The position numbers were made by a program, and so were the translations under genes. From Seriola aureovittata (Eukaryota; Chordata; Actinopteri; Carangiformes; Carangidae), in the NCBI RefSeq assembly GCF_021018895.1, contig NC_079376.1:22562001-22626000 (forward strand): a stretch of DNA of 64,000 nucleotides, given 5' to 3'. The notes beneath the pieces were generated by a model. That model was not told the DNA's origin and did not search any database. It saw only the letters and a list, made by a program, of their open reading frames with translations. Below are positions 1-12,600 of this stretch, in pieces; within the stretch, counting starts at the first letter, position 1, and each line of letters opens with the position of its first letter.

Positions 1-3000
1 GCTCTATATATCAGATGGATTTGATTTGTTAAGCACAGGCTCATAAGCATGTTTTCTCATTTATTATCGATATTATAGACTACACCACAGTCAATTTAGA
101 CAATATAGTCACATTTAAATTGATACAGTTAATATTTAATTGATGGTAAATGGCTGAGTATCATGACTGAAGGAACCAGATTTCCCTGTTGATATTTTTA
201 CAGTGGGACAGTGTGTGTTTACAGGTTAGATTTTAAGGATTCACCTGTTTTGAAAAAAACTACAAGAACAAAGATGATGACCAGACGTTTTAATATACAA
301 ATCCACTGGTGCAAAGTAGATATGTGGAAGCTTTACAATTGGATATCAGCAGAAATTGTGATGTCATGCATCCCTTCCAGTTTTTCGTCTGATTTAAAAA
401 GAAATTGTCGTCAATATAGACACACAGTCATAAAATAGACACAACACAATATATTTTGCATTTACATTTAATTTCTTCATCTCCCTGTTAGCAGAATTGT
501 GCCTCAGTGATGAAATTCAGTTCTTTTACCTCTAAGATACTTCTAAACAACGTTTAGCAGTTTGCAATGCATTTCAACAAACAAAACTCTTACTGTGTCT
601 GACAGATATTTACCCCCTGTCTAGACTTAGCTTAGACTGATTCCAATGGAGAAAAAAGCCAACAAAAGAAGGAATTTACTTGGAATTTCCTCTGATTAAA
701 TGTTGGTTGTGTTGTAGATATGTGAACAAGGTTCTTCATCTCTTTCTCCTTGCCAAACACTGTCCTCCTGGCTCAGTCTGGCCCAACCATCTCCTCAGAA
801 TTACACCCCAGTCTTCTTACTCACAATAGGGGCTATTTGTGGAATCCCACAAGTGTTTTGCATTATCTTTGCTGTTAGGAGACATATAAACAACATGGTG
901 AGACGTCTGGATCGGCTGACTAAGGACTTGAATATATTTGACCTGACTCACACGGGTTCATTGGCTTAGGTATTAGGTTGCCCTTCCCAGCCAACCTTTG
1001 AACAATTCCCCCTTTGTTGTGGCAGATGGTAAACATCAGGTTAAAAATTTTCAGTCACAACAAGACTATATCTTGCCATATCAATTTGAGCTTGATGTCT
1101 TTTCGTCTTTGATATGACTATAATGTCTGCAGCCTAGAGGACACTATTCATCTCATATAGCCATGACCAGTCTGTCTTTCAAATCAGATGTTTCTTACTC
1201 AACTGTCAGTTCCTATCCCCCATTGTAGGATGCCTGTTTTGACAAAGTTTTAACTTTTTAAATCTCACATCTTGTTACAGAAATCACAAACAGAATCAAA
1301 TTTGGACTGACAGAATGTTTTTCCTAAGCCCCTTTAGTCGGGAAACATTTATTCAGGTTTAGTCAAGAGTCACTTTGAATTGCAGCAGTTTCGCTGTTAC
1401 CACACAAAAACCCAGTTTCATACACACAGGCGCCTATCCTCTCAACTAGCAATAACTGTCAGGTTGTTGTTTTGGTTGGTACACTGTCATACTTGGCGCA
1501 CTTCAAGTTTAGCCAAAAGCTCTAACTCGTTTACTTACACACTAGTCTCTGTCTCTGCTGTGGTGTAACCGAAACCAGTCATTTCAACCCCAACACAGTA
1601 GTTTAAAAACAAACCAGCATTAATAGCTGCAGGAGAGGAAGAGCCAACATAATGATGTTGGGCTGGCAAGGCAAACTCTCTATCTGCATTGTAATCCCAT
1701 TTCACAAGGCTGTGAAACCTGCAGCCCAAGATCAAAGAAGAATGGAGCTGTTCAGTTTTACCCTTAACTGTGTTACCTCAAACGTTTGGACATACTGCTG
1801 CTCATGAAAAGAGCAGGAAGAACAAGCATCTTCTGTATGATGAGTTGCAAGTCTCCAGGGAAGCTGAGGTGTAAACAGCAACAAGCATTGGGAAACGCCC
1901 AAGCCTCAGTAGCAGGGCCCAGCCCGCATCATTAGCACAGGCATTAAACTAAACACTGAGCTTGTGTCTTCTCTCCCCGCTGCCAATCACTACCATGACT
2001 CATGCTAGATTAAATGGACACCCAATGGCTGACTAACCAACCACCATTTTCATGAGTGGACGTCGTGTTTTATATAAACTGACATGCAGTTTTTTCCTCT
2101 TGCCCTTCTCATGCAGGGTGTGGAATTGTACAGCTCACAGGGAGGGAAACCCACACACTGCTCAAATACTGGGTTGGCAATTGCATTAGAATAAGTGAGG
2201 CTTAACTTTCATTTATAGTTCATCTTGAAAAATATAGGATGAAGATATCCATTTCCTTGCATTTGGCAAGTCAGAGAGGAGTTTATCCTCACCTTTTATC
2301 CAAGCTCGTGTGTCAGAGGGCCCCTATGTCATTTCACTATTTCTGCTGGTTTATTTCCAAGACTATAGAGCAAAAGTTTTTTTTAATGTCAATTTTCTCT
2401 ACTTCTTAGGAGTACCATCATCTTGGATGTTAAGGTCATTCATACAGAACTAGATACCATTGGTTTCCATTGCTCTGTGCACGTGCAGAAAGGCAGCTCA
2501 GCGCCAAACCAAAATTTACCGTGCCCTGCCTAGTTGAGTGGGTTTGGGCCCTTTCCTTCACTCATACTCCGAGACATTTCTCCCTCACCAGCAGATGTCT
2601 GTCGCCATTGCAGCTCTCCACTCACTGCCACCTTTCCTGTGGGTTTAAAGTGTCAGATTCAATTCACTCACATGTTTGGTGTCTGCTTAGGGAGACACTT
2701 GACAGTCCCTTTCACTTTTGCAAATTAAGATGGTGATGTCATAGGAGGCAGAAGCAACAATATGGTTATATTTACGGACATAAAGCATTCTGGGTTTTGC
2801 AAGTCATAACATATTAATGTCATTGAGACTGTATTTTAGCTTTAGCTTTGCACTGTTGACAATCAATTATCTGTAGACCCATTGCTTGGTTGCATATGTT
2901 TAGCATTCTTTAAAAAGCAGCAGTGATCATAAACTGTTTATCATATTCACTCTCATTTGTTGTTATGTTCTCATTGACCTTACAGTAACATAACCAACCC

Positions 3001-3535
3001 TTCATGACCAAAGCGCTGTTCCAAGGACATCTACTGTTCTTGTAAAATTTGAATGGGTTTGTTCCCATGGTCAACTGGCCAGTGAGAACAACTTGGATGT
3101 GGAAGAAGATTAGTCATTGCAACTAAACTATATATTGAAACTGCTTCTTAGCAAATATGAAAAATAGATAATATACAAACAAAACCCTTATGATTTTGCA
3201 TAAGTGTCCAAAAGGAGCTTGTGGAAAGCAAGTACACAACAGGAAAACGAGTGATCACAAAACAGGTCATGGGATGAGCTTGACAACATAAATAGGTATT
3301 TGAAGTTGATAGGTGCATTGACTGTTAAGATTATAGTAGATACTTTACATAAGCACATATTCCCAACGGTCAACCACTGATCTCAGGCAGGTCCTAAACG
3401 TAGACCTTTGTGGTTGTTAAAATATGTCTGCCTTTACGAGAGAGATCATAACATTCGATTATTTGCCTAAACCATAAAGATAAAGTGATAAGGGGGTTTT
3501 CTCAGTGTCTTTCCTGTATGTGTGTGTCTGTGCAG
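1..3535 (+). other. kif6: kif6 intron (window begins inside it)
   Basis: No coding exon was found here; the remaining N-terminal motor exons must lie further upstream. The sequence is unremarkable A/T-rich intron without a repeat I could name. Confidence 0.7.
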
Positions 3536-3683
3536 TGTATTGGCTGGCTTTAATGGTACCATATTTGCCTATGGCCAGACGGGAAGTGGGAAGACCTTTA
3601 CCATCACCGGAGGGGCCGAGCATTACAGTGATAGAGGCATTATTCCCCGCACCCTGTCCTACCTGTACGAATGCTTCAGCCAG
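3536..3683 (+). CDS. kif6: kif6 exon: P-loop (motor domain)
   Basis: First kif6 exon in the window. The acceptor is ...tgtgcag and the donor gtcagc. It enters in phase 2 (one base completes a codon) and leaves in phase 0. It encodes [20 protein letters not shown] followed by the TITGG segment; the ATP-binding P-loop GQTGSGKT is at 3573-3596. Confidence 0.96.
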
Positions 3684-6600
3684 GTCAGCACAGTGTGATT
3701 TGCCTTTTTTTTTCAATTGATTGAAGGTTTCAGTTTAACTGGTAAATACTGACCAAACAAGCAAAGTGAAAATTAGTATCTTTCTCTCTACTGTTAATTA
3801 TTTTCCTGTGCTGCATAGCATCTAAATGTAAACATTGTTTATGTGTCCGGGCCGATTTTACATACTACATTTTTCGCTTCACAGGACAGCACTATGCTTT
3901 ACACCACACACATCTCCTACCTGGAGATCTACAATGAGATGGGATATGACCTTCTGGATTCCCGACATGAAGCCTCTCGACTGGAAGACCTACCGTCAGT
4001 GGCCTTTTCTTTGCTTTTGCTACAGGAAAGATACTATAATTACTCAATGAAATGTCAACAATTAGAGCCATAAAGTGTAGTGTATATTTCACTTTTCATA
4101 ATTGCACTCATGTCTAATTTTAAAGTTGGAAAGACCAATCACCACTGGATCCATTATTCTCCTAAACACTCGTGGGTTTAGCTGAGCCTTATTCCCCTAC
4201 AGCCATTTATCAGCCTGGCCTGGAGTCACTGTGTGGTGAAATGTGGAGACTCTAGTATTTACCACCACACAACGAACTGCCAACTGACATAATGAGACTG
4301 TGGGACAGCATTGGATGTGGTCAACCTGGTGGCAGACTCTGCCACTGGAGTGGAGAGCAAGAGGGTCATGTGGAGAAATAGTTTTTCAAAGATGTTTGCT
4401 GCTGCAGCTGGTCCGAGGGAAATTATTTTTTATATGTATCCCCCTCTTTTTTCACTCATATCTTGTTCTTTGATGCTTCCCTCTCTGCCTTTCCCATGTC
4501 TTGGTGACTGTGTCTCTGTCTCACTGTTTCTTCCTGCTTTATTTTCTGTTAGTTTTTTCTTAATTTGTGTCCATCTTCTGTGTAATTATACATTCTATCT
4601 GTCTGGAGGTTTGTCTGTCTGTTATCCTATGTACCGGTATTTATTTTTTTATTTATTGCCTCTTTTTTGTCATAGTCAACACTGATTCATCTCGAAGTAG
4701 ACTTTGGACTTCCAGGCAGGACATCATCGTGGTACATCATTTTAGTGTTTGGTGCTGTATTTTCTTGTACCAGTTCCATTCAAGTTTTTTTCTCTCTTTT
4801 TGCAGAGGATCCAGCTCAAGGTTTAGATACCCACAAATCACAGTCTTCTGTAAATAGACAGTGCCCGTCGTTAACCATGCTGTGGCTACACTTGCTGATT
4901 CAAGGACAAGCTGTGGCACTGACAAATTTCTCTCTTTGACTGTTGGGCTGCTTCTCTCTTTCACTGCATACAGTACCTTTTTCTCTTCTTTCTGACATTC
5001 TCTTCTTATTTTTTTTTTCTTGTTTTATCTCTTCTTGTCTCCATCTGTGCGTTATTTCCATCATGCGTTCAGAATTCCAGCCTCTAAATTATCTTCTAAT
5101 TAATTTAAGATCTATATAATTTTTCATTTGTGTAAAAATACAATAATTAAATCCTATTTAGGGTTGATGGGGCTGTTTAGGAAAATAACCCTGCCAGGAC
5201 ACAGCCTTTAATCACATTAAGATTAATACTGCTTTATCACACTACCTCAATTACCTACACATGTTGACACAATTATCTACATGTGTTCTCCAGTCATTTC
5301 TCCGTCTTTGATTTGACATCTCAATCCGGTAGCCATACTGTCATAGCCCTGGTGGCGTGATGGAAATTATGTGGTAAGATCATAAGGAGTCGTTTCAGAC
5401 CCATCTGTTCAAGCACACTGTTTCAGAGTGCCTTGGTAAAGACCAATCACCTGTTTGTTTTTAAAAGCAAGTCCTGTCTGTTATCAAGTTATGAACCCCC
5501 GGACAGATAAAGCACATGTGTCAAACTGGGTCGCAGCCCACACTGACTTGCAGATGTGGTTTGTTTGGATTTAGAGCTGAGCAGGGCCAAGGCAATGGGA
5601 GGAAAATAGATGACATAGCTGACATAATTAGTTTTTCGTAATTGCGTCAGTGTTGGATTACTTGGGTTTTGACTGGGTTTACCCTGCTTTGTCATTTTTT
5701 TATTAATAATCTCAAGTTTATTTCAAATAAATTTATTATGCTGGAATTCCCTCTCACTAAGTTTTTTTTTTTTTTTTTCTCCCAGACGAGTAACAATCAT
5801 GGAGGATCCAGACCAGAATATCCATCTCAAGAACCTGTCGCTGCAGCAGTCAGCAAATGAGGAAGAGGCTCTAAATCTACTCTTCCTGGGTGACACCAAT
5901 CGGATGATTGCAGAGGTAAGAAAAAGGGGAAAAAGGGGTTCCATAGTGATTCTGCGCTACACAGCAGAAATGTAAAATATAACTTTCTCTATTTAAGTGA
6001 CATACCATCAATGCAGTGTTCTTAGTAAGGATTGTAGACAGTATGTAAAAATACATAACCACATAACCACTCCCAAGGTAAGTGGCATAAAGGGTATTTT
6101 TTTGTCCATAAATGCAATATGCATTCTAAAAGCTACCTTAAGACCCTTCTAAAATATTATTTTGGTCCCCTGTGGTCCCTTTTACCATGTTTTTCCTAGT
6201 AAAACCAAGCATTCTCTCTGTAATTTCTGTTTATGCTGCAGTGTTTTTTTTTTTTCTACACTCAGACACGCGGACTCCCCACTCTGATGAGACATGTAGT
6301 GGGTCAGCTTTTGCTTTGCAACCTGAGGTTTGCAGCTCACTGATCTCACCTTGTTTACTCTTGTTGCTACTTTGTAAGCAAATAACAGACAGTAAAAGTG
6401 AACTGAATAATCAGGTTTCAGTCAAAGATTTGTTTTTCATTTCTGACAAGTATTTCAATGTCAGTTTTTGATGTGGCTGAGATTCCTCTATGAAACAAAC
6501 CAATGAAAAAGAAATAGTTATGGGATCTAAGATGGAACCTCTGCGGAACAAGATAATGGGTTTGATGCCTAATACTGTATAATGTATCTTCATTTTTAGT

Positions 6601-9600
6601 GTGTGAGAAAATGCATCTGCCAAGTTATACACCTATTCCACTGAACATGGCTCATTACCTAAACAATATTGCATTTGTTTTGTTTTACCTCGAGGACACA
6701 CTCCCAGTGTCCACTGCTGTAAAATCTGTGGGAATATGTCAGTGGAAACACATTCCTGGATGTTACATTTGTCCTAATCAAGTGGTCAAGGCATTGCACA
6801 GTTCAACAGGGAGCACCCAGCATAGTCCACCCACACAGACTTTTGTGAACTCTCTGGGACTTTTTCACAACAACATTTCTCTTGAGCCTTAATCAAACAA
6901 AGAACCTTCATGGTCAGTTTAGCACTGCCAGAATCATCCCAGAAGCCCTTGCTCCTCGTAGGCCTCCAATAGAGTTAACAGTAATGCTTTCTTTCTTCTC
7001 TTGCTCGCAGCCATGTGGATAAAAGATGACACGTCCATTCATGCAACACTCAGTAGACCATGAGCTCACTCACTTTGAGACCTGGCAATCCCCTCTACAC
7101 TTTTATTGGACAGGAAATAAAATACACCTTCTCAACTCCTCACCCTTACTTCAACCTCATCGGGAAACTTTTCCTCTCATCTGTCTTTTTTTCTCTGCAT
7201 CCTTGTTTCTTTTCAACACATGTGGGGATGCACAGACTGAACCTCTCCCCCTTCCTCCACATCCTAACTGCCTCTTGAACTTATGGCAGGTGATCCAGAT
7301 TTGTTTCAAGGTTTGTAGCACCACATTGCCCCTTTACGTTGACCCACTTCAGCACTGTGAAGGGTCAGCCATGTGCATATGGTCAGTTATATGCACATAC
7401 TTACTGAAGCTCTGCTGCTGCTCAGTCTTGATAAATGCTGTGATAAACAGGACACAATAGCACATAAGAGCCTATTCATTCAGTCATTCCTTATCTATGG
7501 GAACCTGCCAGTGTATGTAAAAACTTTTAACTGTCATCGATGAGTGCTGGTTTTGATTTCCGCTCCAGTGCTTGCATTAGCAATAACTTAGAAGCTGTGT
7601 GACTTTAATTTCTTGGTGCATGTATTAGAATAGAAGCACTTTCCTCCAAGCAATAAAATGTTATTATTTTTAATGCATTAGCAGCTAATACTCTGACTGT
7701 ATATATAGTATCTCACACTGCTGCTTTAAGTATATACAAACTACATTTTACTTCTGAAAGTATTTTGAGGTAAGATCAACAAAAATATGCGCATATCACA
7801 TTCTGACATATAGTACAATTCAGGATTTTTAAATGTTAAAACACACTTAAGATTTTGTTATTATATATAATTAATGTTAAAGCATCAAAATATGATAATG
7901 CACTTGTCTTATGGTGACAGTTTTCTTTGCTGCACGCAGGAAATGCATCGTACATAATTAGAGCTGTGAAAAACACACTCACTTTTTCAGTGACTGGGAG
8001 TAAAATAACAGCACAATACAAGCTATTTATCTAGTTTATACCATTATTTCATAGTAGTACTTAGTGTGAAACTAAAACTATTTCTATAACATGGAAACTC
8101 TATTCCTAACCTGGAGCCTTTGATGCAGTCCTATTAGGTATGTTATCCCTTTCCATCTAAGGGCTGCTTCATATTACTTTTAGGAACACCCTGTGGAGCA
8201 GACATGGACGTGTGCAGAGTGAAGGGAATTTGGATTGAGGAAAGAGATGACAGCAATAGGTTAAGATAGTGAAAGATCTGTCATGAGCTGTCATGACCCC
8301 AACAGGCTGGTGTTGGCATATGAACGCCAACAACAAGTCAGGGTCAGAGCACCTTTTTAGAATGAATGACCTGGAATGTCTATGATGATGTTTTTTTATA
8401 GCAGAGAGAAAAAGTGAATCATGTCTGTGATCAGTGACAAGAGTCTCAGCCTTGACCAGAAGCTAATCCAAGTTAAGATGAACTCTATCATCAGGATAAT
8501 TGTTATTTACAACCACCATCATGTTTTCAAGCTATGGCACAAACATAAGAAAACAAAAAGAAGTCCTTGATCAGCACTTTTTCAGTGAATGTCCGTTTCC
8601 TCTGTTTATTCTCTCAACGACTTCCCAATGAGTAACCATCCGCCTCTAGTTAATAAAGCTTGTTTATGCAGAGTGACTCATAGTCTAATTCTGTCTCTTT
8701 CGGTCTCAACCTGACTTCTGCTGTTCCAGTGACCATCTGAAAATCAACCTCAGCTTTTGTAAAGCACCACCATGTGTTTACTGCTCATCAGTTACACATG
8801 GTGTGACTTTGATCTTCAAACCATCGGGAGCAAAAAAAATAAGATTCAAAGGAAACATGTTTTTTTGTTTTTTGAATATGGGAATACCGCAGATGGAGAA
8901 TAAAATTCCCCTTTTTTTGTGTCCACCATGTGTACCAATTTTAGAGGATTCAGGATACTCTCACACAAACCTAACTGCATCCCATCAATATTATGGTATT
9001 TTCTCTCACTACTCTACTCTCTTTCTTTATTTCATCTCCAGACTCCCATGAACCAGGCATCCACACGTTCACACTGTATTTTCACTGTGCACTTGTGCAG
9101 ACGTGAGCCGGGCTCAGCCACCTTGCGGCGCTCCAAGCTCCATCTGGTGGACCTGGCTGGGTCGGATAGAGTAAGCAAGACTGGCCTGAATGGGCAGCTG
9201 CTCACTGAAGCCAAGTACATCAACCTCTCCCTTCACTACTTGGAGCAGGTAACCACTGTCGAAACCTTTTTCTCTGTTTCAAATAATCCATGCTATGAAG
9301 AATTTAATATGGGGAATATATTTGATGTAAACAATGAAATATATATCGGCATATGATATCTTTTATTTGATGTGTTTGCTTCATTTTCTGCAAATGGTTT
9401 GACATACCAATTTTAATGCATATCCTGCTGATTCATGCTCCTTTATAGCTTCAACCTACTATGTGTTAAAGGTCCCATATTGTATAAAGTGAGATCTATG
9501 TCTTTTTTTGATTATAAAGCAGGTCTAGGTTCTATATTAATACTGTGAAAGTATCAAAGCCTCAGTCCACAGAAAAATGCACACAGCCTGTATTCAGAAA

Positions 9601-12600
9601 CTGAGCCTTAAAACCAGCCGTCAGGACTTCTGGAACTTTGTGATGTCACAATGAAGCAGTCACCGCCCTCCGCCATGCCCCAAGTCCCGCCCACTTGGAC
9701 CCACCGTCCAACCAGGGTTTGGTTTGTGGAGTGTTTACCTGAAATCTGCTATATTTTTATTCACTCAGAAAACAGTCAGCCAATTACAAGAGAGGCTCTT
9801 CTTCTTAAAACCACAAATATATCTTTTTGTGGATATCAAAACTTCAAATAAAACACCAGAAAAGTGTAAAATATGAGACCTTTAATCATAATTCAATTAA
9901 TGTTAGATATTTGACTTTTATTAATGGTTATCCTGCCACTTGTGTATGAGTTGTAATGATGCTGTCTTTCAGACATTACTGTATGGCATTTCATTTGCCC
10001 CTCCAATTTTGTCTTCATTTACATGTCAGCCCTTTCAATTCTTCACTTCCTCAGGTGATCATTGCTTTGTCAGAGAAGAACCGTTCCCATATTCCCTACA
10101 GAAACTCCATGTTAACATCTGTGCTGAGGGACAGCCTTGGGGGCAACTGCATGACCACCATGATCGCCACTATGGCAGTTGACAAGAGGAACCTTGATGT
10201 GAGGATGGTCACACCAGTACCATGTTCAGACACAGCATTCTGTTAGATTGTCACATAGTGAGCAGAAGTAGGCATTTGGAGTGAAATCATGTTACATACA
10301 ATACTTAATTATAGTGCTGTACTTTGTATTTTGCTCCATAAAAATGAATGAAAAGCTGTGCACTATAAAGTAAATATAGATTAAATATAGCATTTTCTCA
10401 TCTATTTTTAGTCCTTGCATGTATACACTTGAGCAAATATATCAAATGAGTACTTAATTAAGAAGGAGTAATAAGGAGTAATAGTTGTCCCTCAGAGAGA
10501 AAAGTATTGAGACATTTTTAAAAACTTTTTTTCTTCAGGAGTCCATCTCTACATGCCGCTTTGCTCAGCGTGTGGCTCTCATTAAGAACGAGGCGATATT
10601 GAATGAAGAACTGGATCCTAACCTGGTGAGACAGCCAGACACAGCACTTCAGCAGTCACTACAAATACCGTAGTTTAGCCACACAATCACACCACAGAAG
10701 CAGGACTTTATGTGCTGTTTCATTATGACCAGACCCTCCTCATAGCTTCCAGACCTTAAATTGATCAGCGGTTGAAATGCAGTGAGAATCCAGCTTCTAA
10801 ATTTAACGAAGTGTAACCCATCATGTGTTTAAGTGTCCTCTTTAGGGTTCCCCAACAAAATGAGTTTTTCCAGTGTCACACAGTCAATCTGAAAGAAACA
10901 GTTTTCCTCGCTCAACACGTGGACGTCTGTCCATCTTCTATTTAGACTGCTCACAAGTCTTGTTTGTATTCGGATATTTTATCCCAATATCTCTCAGCCT
11001 CTTGAGAAAGCATCCAGCTGGAGACAGGTGTGTAGTTTATATACAGTATTCATATTCACATTCATGCAAGGAAGTACAAACTGCACCCATGCAGCCACAT
11101 AGAGCGATTCCTGGCCAGATGTTGTGAGTGTTTACTTTCAGTATTTTTATTTAGTATCTATATACTATGATTACATATTTATTTTAGTAAGTTGTAGAAG
11201 AGGCCAGAGTAGGAGATGCAGAGCAGAGAACGTTTTGGTGAGAATAACTCCTTGGGCTGTTGCAACATATGTAGTTACTGAGGGCACTCATATGCAGTAC
11301 CACAGACCTTACACGTGCTTCCATATCTGCCTTTTATTACATGTTATACATAGTGAGTAATAGGAAATCACTGTCTGAGCAGTTTAGTCAGGTTAACCCT
11401 TGACAATGACTCCCCTCCTTCACTTTCTCCCTTTACAATCCTTGTCACACCTTCCCCCATTGTAGTTTGCCAGAAAGCAGACCTGGTAGGTGTTGGAAAG
11501 ACCCTTTGGGGAATATACAGTAGTAAGTCATCACAGCTATATCCGCTTCCTCCCTCCCACTGAGATCTGCATCAGGATCAACTGCTACTGTATTACTGCT
11601 ACTGAGACTTGGCTGGCCACTTGCAAACCCTACAGAGGTATTTTTAAGAGAGTCTGCGGCCGGCCCAGTAATTGTGACAGTGTCTGGCGGCTCCCAATTG
11701 GGTCCGGCACAGTTACAGCTCCAGGAAAACCCAAACTTCTTGGGCAAACTTCTTGTCTCTGTTTATGGCTTTTTAGTGTGTTTCTCATTTTGTTCGTTGC
11801 TCCCGTCTCTCTGTCTCTCCCTCTATATCTCTCCCTGGTTTACTGAGAAAAAAGCAAAGCCAGCAGTGCAGTTGGCACATTAGTATGATGTCATTTTTTT
11901 GTGGTTTGGGGTGACACTTAGACTTCTTTGGCCTTCCCCATCTGAAGGCACACAGCCTTTTGGACTCGCTGGCTGCGGTAATTGATTTGAAACCTGGAGT
12001 TTGCTTTTCACAATCTTCCAGTCAGTGTTTGCTACATCATTCAGACCACACACTGCCTTAATGGTCCTATACTGTAGCCTACAGGCTACAAAATGCAATT
12101 CTTCAAAGCCTGAACAGCAGGAAACCAGCCAGACCAGGCAAAACATTTAACAAGGCTCTTGTGGACAGGGAAAGAATGAGGTGCTGAAAGTGACCTGTGA
12201 TCATAATGAAGTCAGCCGCAGTGACCACACCATATAAGGTTCGCTCGCTCTCTTAGCCCCTCTAGGATCACTAAGATCAATCTTAATCCTCCCTTTAGAC
12301 CAGGCCGATCCTGACCTGCAGTTGCCAGAGGAGACTGTCAATAGTAACTGTATCTTCCAAGACACAGTAGCTTTTATTTAAAGTGTGTCAACTTGAGCAT
12401 TTTTTTGCAGGAGTGCTTGGTTTGAGGTCAGCCGAACTGCCATCAAACTTCTCTCTGTAATTCTTAAAGGGTCAAATAAGTTGATCTGAGGGTGTTGTTA
12501 TGCAGTTAAGCGGAGGCTAATAGGAGGCTGAGTGACCCTTCTGAACCTGGTCCCTCCCTACACTTAAAGATACACACAACATGTTGCTTAAGAAGACAGG

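Noticed and set aside
1..3535. Upstream kif6 motor exons
   Set aside because: Searched for the expected segments before the P-loop exon (FDQDA/VFENIAKPVA-like); nothing convincing in this stretch.
4311..4685. 124-codon hydrophobic open frame
   Set aside because: Translation of T/C-rich intron sequence; the apparent hydrophobicity is due to poly-T composition.
7026..7460. 144-codon open frame on the + strand in a kif6 intron
   Set aside because: No recognisable domain, cysteine- and leucine-rich composition typical of random frames, no splice or homology support.
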